The notes: generated by a model not told the origin, from the letters alone. Positions 9,055 to 18,727 are shown, counted from the stretch's first letter. The stretch: DNA of 64,000 nt from Actinomycetes bacterium (GCA_023386365.1 JAEWJX010000118.1:10083-74082), one strand, 5' to 3'. Translations and numbers: made by a program.

Positions 9055-10688
9055 GGGTTCATCCTACGTTCGAGCCGTTGGGCGTGCTTCTGGGCGATGT
9101 CGGCGACAGCCGCCTCCAGGGTGGGGTCTTCTCCGCGGGCGAGGCCGGCGTATTCGAGGCGCACCCCGTTGTCGGTGTCGACGACTTTGATCCACATCCG
9201 TCGCCGGGGGATGAAGAGGCTGAGCAGCAGGCCGCCGAGGATGAGGATCGAGAACACGAGCACCCAGCCTTCGGTGGGGTCGTGGTGGAATTCGACGCTC
9301 ACGAAGCGCTTCAGGCCGGTGAATTCGATGGTGCCGAGGCCGTCGGGCAGGTCGGCGGTCTGCCCTTGGGTGAGTTGCAGCGATTTGATGTCGGCGGTGG
9401 GGCCGGCGAGCTGTTCGAGGTCGTCGGTGTTGAGCGAGTACGCGTTGACGCTGACGCCGTCGTCGAGGCCGAGGTCGCCCGCGTACACGTTGAGGGTGAG
9501 GAGGCTGGAGTCGCCCGCGTACGGCGACACGGACGTGTAGGTCTCGTCGGGCAGCTCGTACGGGTCGGGGTAGAAGAAGCCCATCATGCCGAGCTGCTGG
9601 TCGAGGCCGTCGGGCACTTTGATGACGCCGCGGCTGCGGAGGTTGCCGTCCATGGGGAGGAAGGCGACGGGGCCGGCGTAGGCGACCACGCCGTCGGCGT
9701 TCTTCACGGTGACGACGGGGGCGTACCCGTTGCCGAGGAGGTACATCTTGGTGCCGCCGAGTTCGAGCGGCGAGTTGACCTTCAGGTCGAGGTCGGTCCA
9801 GTCGGTGTCGGCGGTGCGGGTGGAGAGGTGGGCGGTGAAGTCGAGCGGGTTGTGCACGTCGGTCGACGGGTCGTACTCGTAGTGGCCGTCGAACTCGTCG
9901 AGTCGTACCGAGAACGGTTCGAGGGCGCTCTCGGTGAAGAAGCGTCCCGGGTTGAAGGAGTCGTAGCCGGCCAGCGAGTTGGTGAAGGCGGTGTCTTGGA
10001 TGATCACCTTCTGGCCGTTGTAGCCGAAGCCGCCGCCGATGCCGACCGTCACCAGCACTCCGACGAGCGCGGTGTGGAAGATGAGGTTGCCGGTCTCGCG
10101 CAGGTAGCCGCGTTCGGCGGAGATCGAGTCGCCATAGCGTTCGGTGCGGTAGCCGGCGCCCTTCAGGACGGCGCGCGCCTCGTCGACGGCGGTCTCGGCA
10201 TCCGCGGTGGTGGTCTGCTCGGTGTACCCGACGAGGCGGCCGAGGCGTGCGGGGGTCTTCGGCGGGCGGGCCCGCAGGGCGTCGAAGTGGTGCTTGGTGC
10301 GCGGGATGATGCAGCCGACCAGCGAGATGAACAGCAGCAGGTAGATGGCGGAGAACCACGGGGAGCCGAAGGTGGAGAACACGCCGAGCGCGTCGAGCAC
10401 TTTGAAGGCGTCGGGGTTCTCGGCCTCGTACTGGATGACGCCGTTCGGGTCGGAGGTGCGCTGCGGCACCAGCGATCCGGGGACGGCGGCGAGCGCCAGC
10501 AGCAGCAGCAGCACGAGCGCCGTGCGCATGCTGGTGAGCTGGCGCCAGAAGAACCGCAGGTAGCCGACGATGCCGAGTTTCGGCTGCGTGACGGTGGGGT
10601 CGGCCGGGTCGGAGTCGATGTGGTCGGACGGCCGCAGCGGGTCGGTCGACCGCTGCTGCGTGCGGTCAGAGCGCGGGGACGAAGCCAC
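9051..10688 (-). CDS. resB: Cytochrome c biogenesis protein ResB
   Basis: ResB holds apocytochrome c and works with CcsB in haem ligation. The protein has three N-terminal helices (about 54-76, 104-122, 205-225), a large extracytoplasmic domain (about 240-480) and a final helix near 470-490 ending in IPRRRMW. This is the standard ResB layout and its 545 residues are a normal length. The first 23 bases overlap the end of ccdA, and the stop overlaps the start of ccsB, so the three genes are tightly coupled. Confidence 0.92.
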   Translation of the reverse strand: MASSPRSDRTQQRSTDPLRPSDHIDSDPADPTVTQPKLGIVGYLRFFWRQLTSMRTALVLLLLLALAAVPGSLVPQRTSDPNGVIQYEAENPDAFKVLDALGVFSTFGSPWFSAIYLLLFISLVGCIIPRTKHHFDALRARPPKTPARLGRLVGYTEQTTTADAETAVDEARAVLKGAGYRTERYGDSISAERGYLRETGNLIFHTALVGVLVTVGIGGGFGYNGQKVIIQDTAFTNSLAGYDSFNPGRFFTESALEPFSVRLDEFDGHYEYDPSTDVHNPLDFTAHLSTRTADTDWTDLDLKVNSPLELGGTKMYLLGNGYAPVVTVKNADGVVAYAGPVAFLPMDGNLRSRGVIKVPDGLDQQLGMMGFFYPDPYELPDETYTSVSPYAGDSSLLTLNVYAGDLGLDDGVSVNAYSLNTDDLEQLAGPTADIKSLQLTQGQTADLPDGLGTIEFTGLKRFVSVEFHHDPTEGWVLVFSILILGGLLLSLFIPRRRMWIKVVDTDNGVRLEYAGLARGEDPTLEAAVADIAQKHAQRLERRMNP

Positions 10689-11400
10689 TGATCACCGCCC
10701 CCAGGTGCGACATCAGCACGCCCCACAGCCCGGTGACCATGAGCACGCCGATGATGACGAGCAGCACGCCCCCGGCGATGTTGACCGCCCGGATGTGCTT
10801 CTTCACCCATCCGATGCTCGTTCCGACCCAGCCGAATCCGAGTGCGACGAGCACGAACGGCAGACCGAGGCCGAGGCAGTAGGCGAGTCCGATGAGGGCC
10901 GCGCGGCCGGGGTCGCCCCCGTAGCCGGCGAGGAATCCGACGGCGACGATGGTCGGGCCGATGCAGGGGGTCCAGCCGAGGGCGAAGAGGATGCCGAGCA
11001 CGGGCGCCCCGATCAGGCCGGTGCGGGGCTGCCAGGAGGGCTTTACCGTGCGCTGCAGGAACGTCACCTGGCCGATGAAGACGAGGCCCAGCAGGATGAT
11101 CAGCACGCCGCCGATGCGCATGATGAGGTCGCCGTACTGCAGCAGGAAGCGCCCCACGGTGCCCGCGAACACGAACACCGCCATGAAGACCAGCGAGAAC
11201 CCTCCGATGAACAGGAGAGATCCGGCGACCACCCGCGAGCGGGTCTTCGGCGCACCGCCGGTGACGCCCGACACGTAGCCGAGGTACCCGGGCACGAGCG
11301 GCAGCACGCACGGCGACAGGAACGACAGCAGGCCGGCGGCGAGCGCGATCGGAACGGCGAGCCACAGCCCACCGCTCACGACGATGTCGCCCGGACCCAC
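10666..11400 (-). CDS. ccdA: Thiol-disulfide transmembrane carrier CcdA
   Basis: CcdA passes reducing equivalents across the membrane to the thioredoxin-like ResA, keeping apocytochrome c haem-binding cysteines reduced. The two redox cysteines are in the repeated helices: SPCVLPLVPGYLGY (near residue 30) and TPCIGPT (near 145). Six hydrophobic helices are visible and 244 residues is typical. It starts 2 bases after the ResA-like gene ends and overlaps resB. Confidence 0.92.
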   Translation of the reverse strand: MGPGDIVVSGGLWLAVPIALAAGLLSFLSPCVLPLVPGYLGYVSGVTGGAPKTRSRVVAGSLLFIGGFSLVFMAVFVFAGTVGRFLLQYGDLIMRIGGVLIILLGLVFIGQVTFLQRTVKPSWQPRTGLIGAPVLGILFALGWTPCIGPTIVAVGFLAGYGGDPGRAALIGLAYCLGLGLPFVLVALGFGWVGTSIGWVKKHIRAVNIAGGVLLVIIGVLMVTGLWGVLMSHLGAVISGFVPAL

Positions 11401-11402
11401 TC

Positions 11403-12035
11403 TCAGGCCTTCTCGGCCAGAAGCTGGTCGACGATGTCGGCGACCACGCTGGGGCTGGTGATGAGGCCGCTGAGGCGGGCCGCGACGCGACCTTCCCGGT
11501 CGAGCACGAGGGTGGTGGGCACCGAGTTGGGGCGCAGCTCACCCTCGGCGAAGGCCAACTGCACGCCGTTGTCGTCGACGTCGACGATGGACGGGTAGCC
11601 GACCCCGAAGTCCTTGGCGAACGCCTGCGAGGTGCCCGCGTCGTCGCTGACGTTGACGCCCACGATGGTGACGTCGTCGTCGGCGAACTGCATGCGCAGC
11701 GCCTCCAGGTCGGGCGCCTCCTCGCGGCAGGGCGGGCAGCTGGCGTACCAGAAGTTCACGATCACGACGTCGCCCAGCGCATCCGCGGAGTCGAAGGTGC
11801 CGCCGTTGTCCAGCTTGCCGGAGAAGGCGACGGGCGCTTCGCGTTCGTCGGCGGGCGGCTGCACGATGCGGCCGTCGCCGGAGACGTAGCCGCCGGATTC
11901 GTCGCCCTGCTGGTAGGTCTCGGCCAGCCGGTCGGATTCGTCGGTGCAGCCGACGAGGAGGAGGGCCGCGGCGGCGACGAGGGGTGCGACGAAGCGCACG
12001 CCGAGGCGGCGGGCGGGCGTGCTGCGGGTTTTCAC
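11403..12035 (-). CDS. resA: TlpA/ResA-like thioredoxin lipoprotein
   Basis: This is a secreted, membrane-anchored thioredoxin-fold protein expected to reduce apocytochrome c. A signal peptide ends in the lipobox LLLVGC (Cys near residue 30). The active site FWYASCPPC lies near residue 100 and the cis-proline loop NSVPTT near 170. Neighbouring ccdA, resB and ccsB make the maturation role likely. It overlaps the histidine phosphatase stop by 4 bases. Confidence 0.9.
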   Translation of the reverse strand: MKTRSTPARRLGVRFVAPLVAAAALLLVGCTDESDRLAETYQQGDESGGYVSGDGRIVQPPADEREAPVAFSGKLDNGGTFDSADALGDVVIVNFWYASCPPCREEAPDLEALRMQFADDDVTIVGVNVSDDAGTSQAFAKDFGVGYPSIVDVDDNGVQLAFAEGELRPNSVPTTLVLDREGRVAARLSGLITSPSVVADIVDQLLAEKA

Positions 12036-12661
12036 ACGGCTCCCAGATCGATGGACTGCGCCAACAACTCTGCCGCAGGTTCCTGATAGTCCACCTCGAC
12101 GAAGGTGCCGTCCCTCCAGGCGAGGGTGGTGATGCTCGACAGCGAGCAGCGGCGGGTGCGGGGGTCGTGGGCGAGCGGCTTGCGCGCGACGGTGCGCGCG
12201 ACCATCCAGATGGGGAGCTGGTGGCTCACGAGGACCGCTTCGCCTTCGTCCGTCTCGGCGTATGCCTGCGCGACGGCGGCCAGCATCCGCTTGCGGATCG
12301 AGGTGAACGCCTCACCCCAGGTGGGGCGCCACGGTCCCACGAGGTACGGCCAGTTACGGGGATCCCGCAGGCCGCGACGCACGTTGCTGCCCTCGAAACG
12401 GTTGTGCGGTTCGATGAGTCGGTCGTCGAGGCGCATCTCGAGGCCGAAGGCGGCCGCCCACGGCGCCGCCGACTCCTGGGTTCGCTGCAGCGGGCTGGCG
12501 GCGAGCGTCGTCACCGGGCGCCCGTGGAGGGATGCGGCGGAGAGCGCCGCCATGCGGTGGCCGAGTTCGGAGAGCCCGAAGCCCGGCATCCGTCCGTAGA
12601 GCACGCGGTCGGGGTTGAAGACCTCGCCGTGGCGAACGAGGTGGACGAGGTCGGCCGGCAC
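12032..12661 (-). CDS. Histidine phosphatase family protein
   Basis: The N-terminal LVRHGEV carries the phospho-accepting histidine of the phosphoglycerate-mutase-like fold, and VSHQLPIW near residue 145 carries the second histidine. The 209-residue size fits small acid phosphatases of this family; the substrate is unknown. It is the first gene of the cytochrome c maturation operon, an arrangement common in actinobacteria. The GTG start lies 7 bases after TAGACT, and that TAG is the stop codon of the upstream oxidoreductase. Confidence 0.85.
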   Translation of the reverse strand: MPADLVHLVRHGEVFNPDRVLYGRMPGFGLSELGHRMAALSAASLHGRPVTTLAASPLQRTQESAAPWAAAFGLEMRLDDRLIEPHNRFEGSNVRRGLRDPRNWPYLVGPWRPTWGEAFTSIRKRMLAAVAQAYAETDEGEAVLVSHQLPIWMVARTVARKPLAHDPRTRRCSLSSITTLAWRDGTFVEVDYQEPAAELLAQSIDLGAV

Positions 12662-12668
12662 GCCCTCC

Positions 12669-12674
12669 AGTCTA
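12669..12674 (-). promoter_or_regulatory. -10 element for the cytochrome c maturation operon
   Basis: TAGACT stands 7 bases before the GTG at 12661 and contains the stop codon of the preceding gene. The spacer GGAGGGC could alternatively act as a ribosome binding site for read-through transcripts. Confidence 0.5.
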
Positions 12675-14957
12675 CGAGCGGCCTTCGAGGGCCGGCTCCG
12701 GGGTGAGGGCGAAGTTGTCGCGGAACAGGCCCGTCGGGTCGACGCGGGCCTTGAGGGCCCGCAGACGTTCGAGGGTCGCCGGCGGGAACGCGCGCTCGAC
12801 TCGGTCGCCGCGCGGGTCGGCTTCGAAGCTCAGGTACACGCCCATCACGTGCTCCTCCAGCGCGTCCCACTGCGCGTTCAGCCACCCGGCGTCGCCCGAG
12901 AGGGAGGCGAGCGAGAAGTTCGCCGAACGGTGGGCGTAGGCGGTGGCATCCTCCGGCACGTCGGAGACGGCGCCACCCACGGCGCGGATCTGGAAGAAGG
13001 GCACCCGGCCGCTCTGCAGCATCCGCGCCAGCTCCTCCGCCAACTGCGGTGTGACGTGCTCCACGAGGCCACCGCGCGCGACGGGGCTGCCGCTGCCGCG
13101 GTTCGACTCGCCCTGCGCGTTCGCGATCACCGCCGAGTACGGCGCCAACTGCACCGACTGGTCGACCAGCGGCGCCGCCTCGGCGAACGGCTGAAGCCGT
13201 TCCAGGATCGTGTCGGGGTCGTCCGAGTCGACCAGCAGCAGCGCCTGGGCGTACAGCTGCCCGCCGCGCGGGGCGCCCAGGATGATCTCGCCCGACACGT
13301 CGCGGGGTGCCGCCTCCATGACGGCCGCCCACCGCTGAAGGAACGCGGCGGTGTCGGATGCGTCGAACGCGAGCTGCGCCCATCCGACGTCGCCTGCCTC
13401 GGCGGCTTCGAACTCGAACGCCGTCGCGATACCGAAGTTCGCGCCGGCGCCGCGGATGCCGAAGAACAGCTCCGGGTCGTGGTCGGCGTCGGTGCGCACC
13501 ACGCTGCCGTCGGCGAGCACGAACTCGGCGGCGCGGATGCGGTCGATGGTGAGGCCGTGCTCGCGGGCGAAGAAGCCGACGCCGCCCGCCGTCGCGAGAC
13601 CGCCCACGCCCACGCCGCCGTAGTCGCCCGACGTGATCACCCATCCGTGGGGGGCGAGCGCCGCGGCCACCTCCTGCCAGCGGGCACCCGGGCCCACCCG
13701 CACGAGGCGCCGGCTCGCGTCGAGCACCTCGATCGTGTCGAGCGCCGACACGTCGATCACGAGTCCTCCGTCGTTCGTCGAACGGCCGCTGATCCCATGA
13801 CCGCCGCTGCGCACGCCGAGCGGCAGGTCGCGGTGCTCCCGTGCGACGGCCACCGCCTGCACCACCTCGTCGACATTGCGGGGTCGCAGCACGAGGCCGG
13901 GGGTGCCGCCGCGCATGTAACCCGACCGCACGCGCCCGTACTCGCGGTCGCCCGGCTCGACGGCGTTCGCGGCGAGCTCCTCGGGAAGCTCGTCGTAGGC
14001 GATACCGGGGCGGCGGGCGGCGAGGGACGCCGGGGGTCGGATGCGGGCGGCGAGCGCCGTGCCGCGCTCGCCCCGTTCGGCGGCCACGCGCTCGCGCAGC
14101 TCAGGCGCCACCTCCTCGGCGAACCGCTGCAGGGTGCCGGGGTCGTCGCTGGCGAGGATGAACGTGCTCGCGCCGTCGTCGATCACCAGCGGGAGCAGCT
14201 GCTCCACCCACTGCGCGGGCGGGCCCTGCAGCATCCCGCCGTCGCGGTCCTGGAAGCGCCCGAACAGGTTCAGCATCCGCCGCACCTCGCGCGGGTCGCG
14301 GTCGGCGTCTTCTGCCGCCGCGTCGATCACGGCGTTGCCCGCCGCGAAGCCGCCCTCCGGGAGGTAGGCGAGGCTCGGCAACCAGCCGTCGGCGAGACGG
14401 CCCACGAGCCGCAGCATCCGGGGTTTCAGCGCGCCCACCCAGATCGGGATGTCGTGCGCCGGTTCGGGGCCGCGGGCGGCGCCCTCCAGGCGGTAGTGGT
14501 CGCCGATCGCGGTGAGCGGGCGACGCTCGGACGCGTCCCACAGGCCGCGGATGATCGGGATGGCTTCCTCGAGGGCCGCGACGTTCTCGCCCACGCTGCG
14601 GCGCGGGCCGCCGATGGAGGCCACCGCATCCGCGAAGCCCCCGGCGCCGAGCCCCAGTTCGAAGCGTCCGCCGCTCAGCAGGTCGAGGCTGGCGGCGGAA
14701 CGCGCGAGCACGGCGGGCGGACGCAGCGGCAGGTTGTGCACGTTCGCGGCGACATGGATGCGCTCGGTGCTCGCGGCGACCCAGGTGAGGAGGGTCCAGG
14801 TGTCGAGGAACGACGCCTGGTACGGGTGGTCCTGGTAGGTGACGAGGTCGTAGCCGAGCTGCTCGCTCAGCTGGGCGAGGGCGACGGGCGCCTGCGGCTG
14901 GGCGGCGGCGGGGGTGATGAACGTTCCGAAGCGGAGGGGGTGGCCGTAGTCGGGCAT
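12672..14957 (-). CDS. Fusion of LLM-class flavin oxidoreductase and FAD-linked BBE-type oxidase
   Basis: The protein has two flavoenzyme halves in one continuous frame of 761 residues. Residues 1 to about 320 form a luciferase-like TIM barrel (LRFGTFITP, LGLGAGGFADAVASIG, PIWVGALKPRML) that would use reduced flavin. Residues about 330-761 form a FAD-binding (PCMH) domain with RSGGHGISGRS and a C-terminal berberine-bridge-enzyme-like end (DPTGLFRDNF). The RSGGH histidine suggests one covalent flavin bond; the cysteine that gives bicovalent attachment in BBE enzymes is replaced in GDYGGVGVGG. The ATG at 14957 is preferred to one 51 bases upstream because it begins the barrel directly. The gene faces an HxlR regulator. 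Confidence 0.85.
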   Translation of the reverse strand: MPDYGHPLRFGTFITPAAAQPQAPVALAQLSEQLGYDLVTYQDHPYQASFLDTWTLLTWVAASTERIHVAANVHNLPLRPPAVLARSAASLDLLSGGRFELGLGAGGFADAVASIGGPRRSVGENVAALEEAIPIIRGLWDASERRPLTAIGDHYRLEGAARGPEPAHDIPIWVGALKPRMLRLVGRLADGWLPSLAYLPEGGFAAGNAVIDAAAEDADRDPREVRRMLNLFGRFQDRDGGMLQGPPAQWVEQLLPLVIDDGASTFILASDDPGTLQRFAEEVAPELRERVAAERGERGTALAARIRPPASLAARRPGIAYDELPEELAANAVEPGDREYGRVRSGYMRGGTPGLVLRPRNVDEVVQAVAVAREHRDLPLGVRSGGHGISGRSTNDGGLVIDVSALDTIEVLDASRRLVRVGPGARWQEVAAALAPHGWVITSGDYGGVGVGGLATAGGVGFFAREHGLTIDRIRAAEFVLADGSVVRTDADHDPELFFGIRGAGANFGIATAFEFEAAEAGDVGWAQLAFDASDTAAFLQRWAAVMEAAPRDVSGEIILGAPRGGQLYAQALLLVDSDDPDTILERLQPFAEAAPLVDQSVQLAPYSAVIANAQGESNRGSGSPVARGGLVEHVTPQLAEELARMLQSGRVPFFQIRAVGGAVSDVPEDATAYAHRSANFSLASLSGDAGWLNAQWDALEEHVMGVYLSFEADPRGDRVERAFPPATLERLRALKARVDPTGLFRDNFALTPEPALEGRS

Positions 14958-14999
14958 GGTTCCAGCGTGCGGGGTGGATGCCGACCCGGCAAACCGTCG

Positions 15000-15012
15000 G
15001 TAAGTCACTTAC
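15000..15012. promoter_or_regulatory. Inverted repeat, probable HxlR operator
   Basis: GTAAGT and ACTTAC form a perfect inverted repeat around a single C. It overlaps the -10 element TACGAT of the HxlR gene and lies in the 64-base gap to the divergent flavin fusion, the expected place for an autoregulatory operator. Confidence 0.5.
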
Positions 15013-15015
15013 GAT
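15010..15015 (+). promoter_or_regulatory. Leaderless -10 element for the HxlR gene
   Basis: TACGAT is followed by 6 bases and the GTG at 15022. It overlaps the inverted repeat at 15000-15012. Confidence 0.5.
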
Positions 15016-15021
15016 AGGTGA

Positions 15022-15387
15022 GTGACCAAGCCGACCGACCTCATGCACATCGACGACGATGCGTGCCGCCGCTTCACGTCATCCGCCGAACTCGCCGGGC
15101 GGCGCTGGAGCCCCGGCATCATGCTCGCGCTCGGGCGGGGCGCCACCCGCTTCAGCGCCATCGTCGCCGCGGTCGACGGGCTCTCCGACCGCATGGCCGC
15201 GCAGCGCCTGCGCGAACTCGAGCACGCCGGCCTCGTCGACCGTCACGTGATCCCGTCGACCCCCGTGCAGGTGCGGTACCGGCTCACGCAGGCGGGCCTC
15301 GAACTGCTCACCGCGCTGCAGCCGCTCGCCGCGTGGGGCCACCGCTGGGGCGACCTCGCCGAGAACGCGGCCCGCGAAACCGCCTAG
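15022..15387 (+). CDS. HxlR family winged-helix regulator
   Basis: The 121-residue protein has the HxlR pattern: an early cysteine (DACRRF), the WSPGIMLAL helix, the LSDRMAAQRLRELEHAGLV recognition helix region, and the wing VQVRYRLTQAG. Such proteins often sense electrophiles or thiol stress and control adjacent flavoenzymes. It is divergent from the flavin fusion gene and likely represses it and itself through the repeat at 15000-15012. Its stop shares a CTAG with that of the converging kinase gene. Confidence 0.88.
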   Translation: MTKPTDLMHIDDDACRRFTSSAELAGRRWSPGIMLALGRGATRFSAIVAAVDGLSDRMAAQRLRELEHAGLVDRHVIPSTPVQVRYRLTQAGLELLTALQPLAAWGHRWGDLAENAARETA

Positions 15388-16319
15388 AGAAGGGACTCCA
15401 GGTTCGCGGCGAGCTGCGCGCGGTAGTCGACGAGCCAGTCGCCCTCGAAGCCGCGGGGCACGATCTCGGTCGTCATCAACACGGTGAACCAGATGCGGTA
15501 CAGGCGGATGCGGGCCAGCTCCTCCGCGGAGAACGCGTCGACCGCGGCGAGGCGCGGGTCGGGCGCCCCGACGTTCATCGCATCCCCCGCCACCACATCG
15601 AACAGCGGGTCGGCCCACATCGCCCGCTCCACGTCGATCAGCCCGAGCACCTCACCCGTCTCCGGCACGACGAACACGTTCCCCGGCCACGGATCCCCGT
15701 GCACCAGCCGCGGCACCGTCACCTCGGCGAGCGCCACCCGCCCCGCCACGAACGCCTCCCGGATGCGCGCCTCCGGCAGCGGCACCCCCACCACCCGTGC
15801 ATCCGCCAGCAGGCTCTCGACGATCAGCCCCACCGCATCCGGCCAGGCCGCCGCGCGCAACGTCGACGACGACGGGTAGCCGAACTCCGACCCCGTCTCG
15901 GCGTGCACCCGCGCGAGCACCGCCCCGAGCTCCCGCTTCGCGCGGTCGTTCGCCTCCGCGCTCATGCCCGCCTCTGCCAGATCCCACCGCTCCCCCGGCA
16001 TGCGGCTCATCGCCAGCACATCCACCGGCAACGCCCCGCGGCCCGTGTCGAGGAGCAGCAGCCGCGGGTACGGCCAGCCGCGCTCCGCCGCCAGCCGCAT
16101 CGCCCACGCCTCGGTGCGCAGCATCCGCTCCTCGTAGAGCAGCAGCGACGGTGCGCCGTCGGCCGGCGCGATCTTCACGATCGCGGTCTCACCGGATGCG
16201 AAGTCCGCCGCCCACACGGAGGCGAACGTGCCGCCCTCCATCAGGTCGAGCGACGTCAGCTCGCCGAGCGGTGCCAGCGCCCGCGCGACCGCATCCGGAT
16301 CGGGAAACTCCGTCGTCAT
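15384..16319 (-). CDS. Aminoglycoside phosphotransferase (APH) family kinase
   Basis: The 311-residue protein has the APH/choline-kinase fold. The catalytic loop reads VHGDPWPGNVFV (near residue 200) and the metal-binding motif GLIDVERAMWADP follows. The N-lobe contains SVWAADF and a conserved lysine (TAIVKIAP). The substrate is unknown; family members act on aminoglycosides, sugars or amines, and resistance cannot be inferred. The ATG is chosen because the upstream extension is Ala/Arg-rich and because TAGAGT lies 8 bases before it. Confidence 0.85.
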   Translation of the reverse strand: MTTEFPDPDAVARALAPLGELTSLDLMEGGTFASVWAADFASGETAIVKIAPADGAPSLLLYEERMLRTEAWAMRLAAERGWPYPRLLLLDTGRGALPVDVLAMSRMPGERWDLAEAGMSAEANDRAKRELGAVLARVHAETGSEFGYPSSSTLRAAAWPDAVGLIVESLLADARVVGVPLPEARIREAFVAGRVALAEVTVPRLVHGDPWPGNVFVVPETGEVLGLIDVERAMWADPLFDVVAGDAMNVGAPDPRLAAVDAFSAEELARIRLYRIWFTVLMTTEIVPRGFEGDWLVDYRAQLAANLESLL

Positions 16320-16327
16320 GGTGCCGG

Positions 16328-16333
16328 ACTCTA
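16328..16333 (-). promoter_or_regulatory. -10 element for the APH-family kinase gene
   Basis: TAGAGT lies 8 bases before the ATG at 16319, within the 39-base gap to the divergent HNH gene. Confidence 0.4.
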
Positions 16334-16346
16334 GCGGCAGCGCCGC

Positions 16347-16352
16347 TACCGT
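16347..16352 (+). promoter_or_regulatory. Leaderless -10 element for the HNH gene
   Basis: TACCGT is followed by 6 bases and the GTG at 16359. Confidence 0.45.
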
Positions 16353-16358
16353 GGGCGC

Positions 16359-16712
16359 GTGCCGGTCGGAGGAAGTCGCCGCGTGCGCGCTGCGCGCCGC
16401 CGACGCGCTCGCGTGCTCGCCGCCGACAACGACCTCACCCCCACGCAGTGGCTCGCCATCCGCGACGCGTGGGGCGGGTGCGCGTACTGCGGCGGACCCG
16501 ACGAGTCGCTGCAGCGCGACTGCGTGCAACCCATCTCGCGGGGCGGCCGCTACACGATCGAGAACGTGGTGCCCGCGTGCCGCTCCTGCAACGCCAGCAA
16601 GAGCAACGACGAGGTCACCTCGTGGATGCGACGCAAACGCCTCGACGAGCCGCGGTTCCTGCTGCGGTGGGTGGAGATCACCGCCGGATTCCGCACCGCC
16701 ACGCCGGACTAG
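16359..16712 (+). CDS. HNH endonuclease domain protein
   Basis: The 117-residue protein carries a compact HNH fold with two zinc knuckles: CAYCGG near residue 41 and CRSCNASKSN near 74. Between them is the CVQPISRGGRYTIENVVPAC segment, with Gln-Pro-Ile where the usual motif has a catalytic Asp-His, so nuclease activity is uncertain. An Arg-rich N-terminus may bind nucleic acid. It precedes aspS by 11 bases, and its TAG stop forms part of the aspS -10 element. Confidence 0.75.
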   Translation: MPVGGSRRVRAARRRRARVLAADNDLTPTQWLAIRDAWGGCAYCGGPDESLQRDCVQPISRGGRYTIENVVPACRSCNASKSNDEVTSWMRRKRLDEPRFLLRWVEITAGFRTATPD

Positions 16713-16715
16713 ACT
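16710..16715 (+). promoter_or_regulatory. Leaderless -10 element for aspS overlapping the HNH stop
   Basis: TAGACT lies 8 bases before the GTG of aspS. Its TAG is the stop codon of the HNH gene. The spacer is pyrimidine-rich and has no ribosome binding site. Confidence 0.55.
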
Positions 16716-16723
16716 TTCCCCCC

Positions 16724-18043
<1,320 letters not shown>

Positions 18044-18049
18044 CGGATA

Positions 18050-18071
18050 CGCCGAAACCCGCATATCGGCG
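18050..18071 (+). terminator. Hairpin after aspS
   Basis: CGCCGA and TCGGCG pair around a 10-base loop 6 bases after the aspS stop. There is no uridine tract, so it is at best a weak or Rho-assisted terminator. Confidence 0.35.
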
Positions 18072-18087
18072 GGGCTGGGCGCCGACC

Positions 18088-18093
18088 TAGCCT
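18088..18093 (+). promoter_or_regulatory. Leaderless -10 element for the lipoprotein gene
   Basis: TAGCCT is followed by 6 bases and the ATG at 18100. Confidence 0.5.
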
Positions 18094-18099
18094 GGCGCC

Positions 18100-18504
18100 A
18101 TGAGTCGCCGCCACCTCGCCCTCGCCCTGCTGCCCGCCCTGCTGCTCGTGGGCGGGCTCAGTGCCTGCACGCCCACCGCACCGTCGTCGGAGGGGTCGGG
18201 GACCGAGTCCGACGACTCCACCACCACCGACGACGGCGCGACCACCGACGGCGGCGACGACTCGGGCTTCTCCGGGGTGACCGTCTCGGGCACCGGCACC
18301 TACGCGATCCCCGACCAGATCCCGTACGGCGGCTATCAGCTGGTGGGCGACCCCGGCGTGCTGCCCGACGGCTGCACCTGGTCGATCAGCGGATCGGATG
18401 GCGTGGTCGCCGAAAGTCAGGGCGCGTACGTGTTCATCACCGACATCGACGAGGCCGACACCTTCACCACCGACGGCTGCCCCGACTGGGAGCAGTTCGA
18501 GTAG
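18100..18504 (+). CDS. Small secreted lipoprotein
   Basis: The 134-residue protein has a short signal peptide ending in the lipobox GLSAC (Cys near 24). A Ser/Thr/Asp-rich linker (about 25-60) leads to a compact C-terminal domain (about 65-134) with two cysteines, in DGCTW and DGCPDW, that could form a disulfide. No family was recognised. It has its own leaderless promoter and is probably anchored on the outer face of the membrane. Confidence 0.75.
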   Translation: MSRRHLALALLPALLLVGGLSACTPTAPSSEGSGTESDDSTTTDDGATTDGGDDSGFSGVTVSGTGTYAIPDQIPYGGYQLVGDPGVLPDGCTWSISGSDGVVAESQGAYVFITDIDEADTFTTDGCPDWEQFE

Positions 18505-18514
18505 GCGCCGCGCG

Positions 18515-18727
18515 TTACGCGGACTGACGGTAGACGGGCTCCTGCAGCACGGTCAGATCTTCGAGGGTGGCCCGCGGCATCGACCGCATCACCGCTTGAA
18601 CCATCGCGACCGCCGACGCCTTCGCGACGTAGTTGCCACTCACGGCGACCGTCTGGCCGCTCTCCGAGACGATGCGCCAGAAGTAGGGCTGCGTGGGGTT
18701 CTTGCTGCGCACGACCTGGAATCGCAT
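18515..18727 (-). CDS. DUF1508/YegP-like small protein
   Basis: The 70-residue protein matches the single-repeat YegP/DUF1508 pattern: FQVVRSKNPTQPYFWRIVSESGQTVAVSGNYVAKASA followed by a short helix. Function is unknown; members are small alpha-beta proteins. A GAGGAGC ribosome binding site lies 7 bases before the ATG, so this gene has a leader. It converges on the lipoprotein gene. Confidence 0.7.
   Translation of the reverse strand: MRFQVVRSKNPTQPYFWRIVSESGQTVAVSGNYVAKASAVAMVQAVMRSMPRATLEDLTVLQEPVYRQSA

Noticed and set aside
15797..16723. Extension of aspS upstream by more than 300 codons
   Set aside because: The added residues are low-complexity and overlap the APH and HNH genes; the OB-fold starts at the GTG at 16724 with a leaderless promoter.
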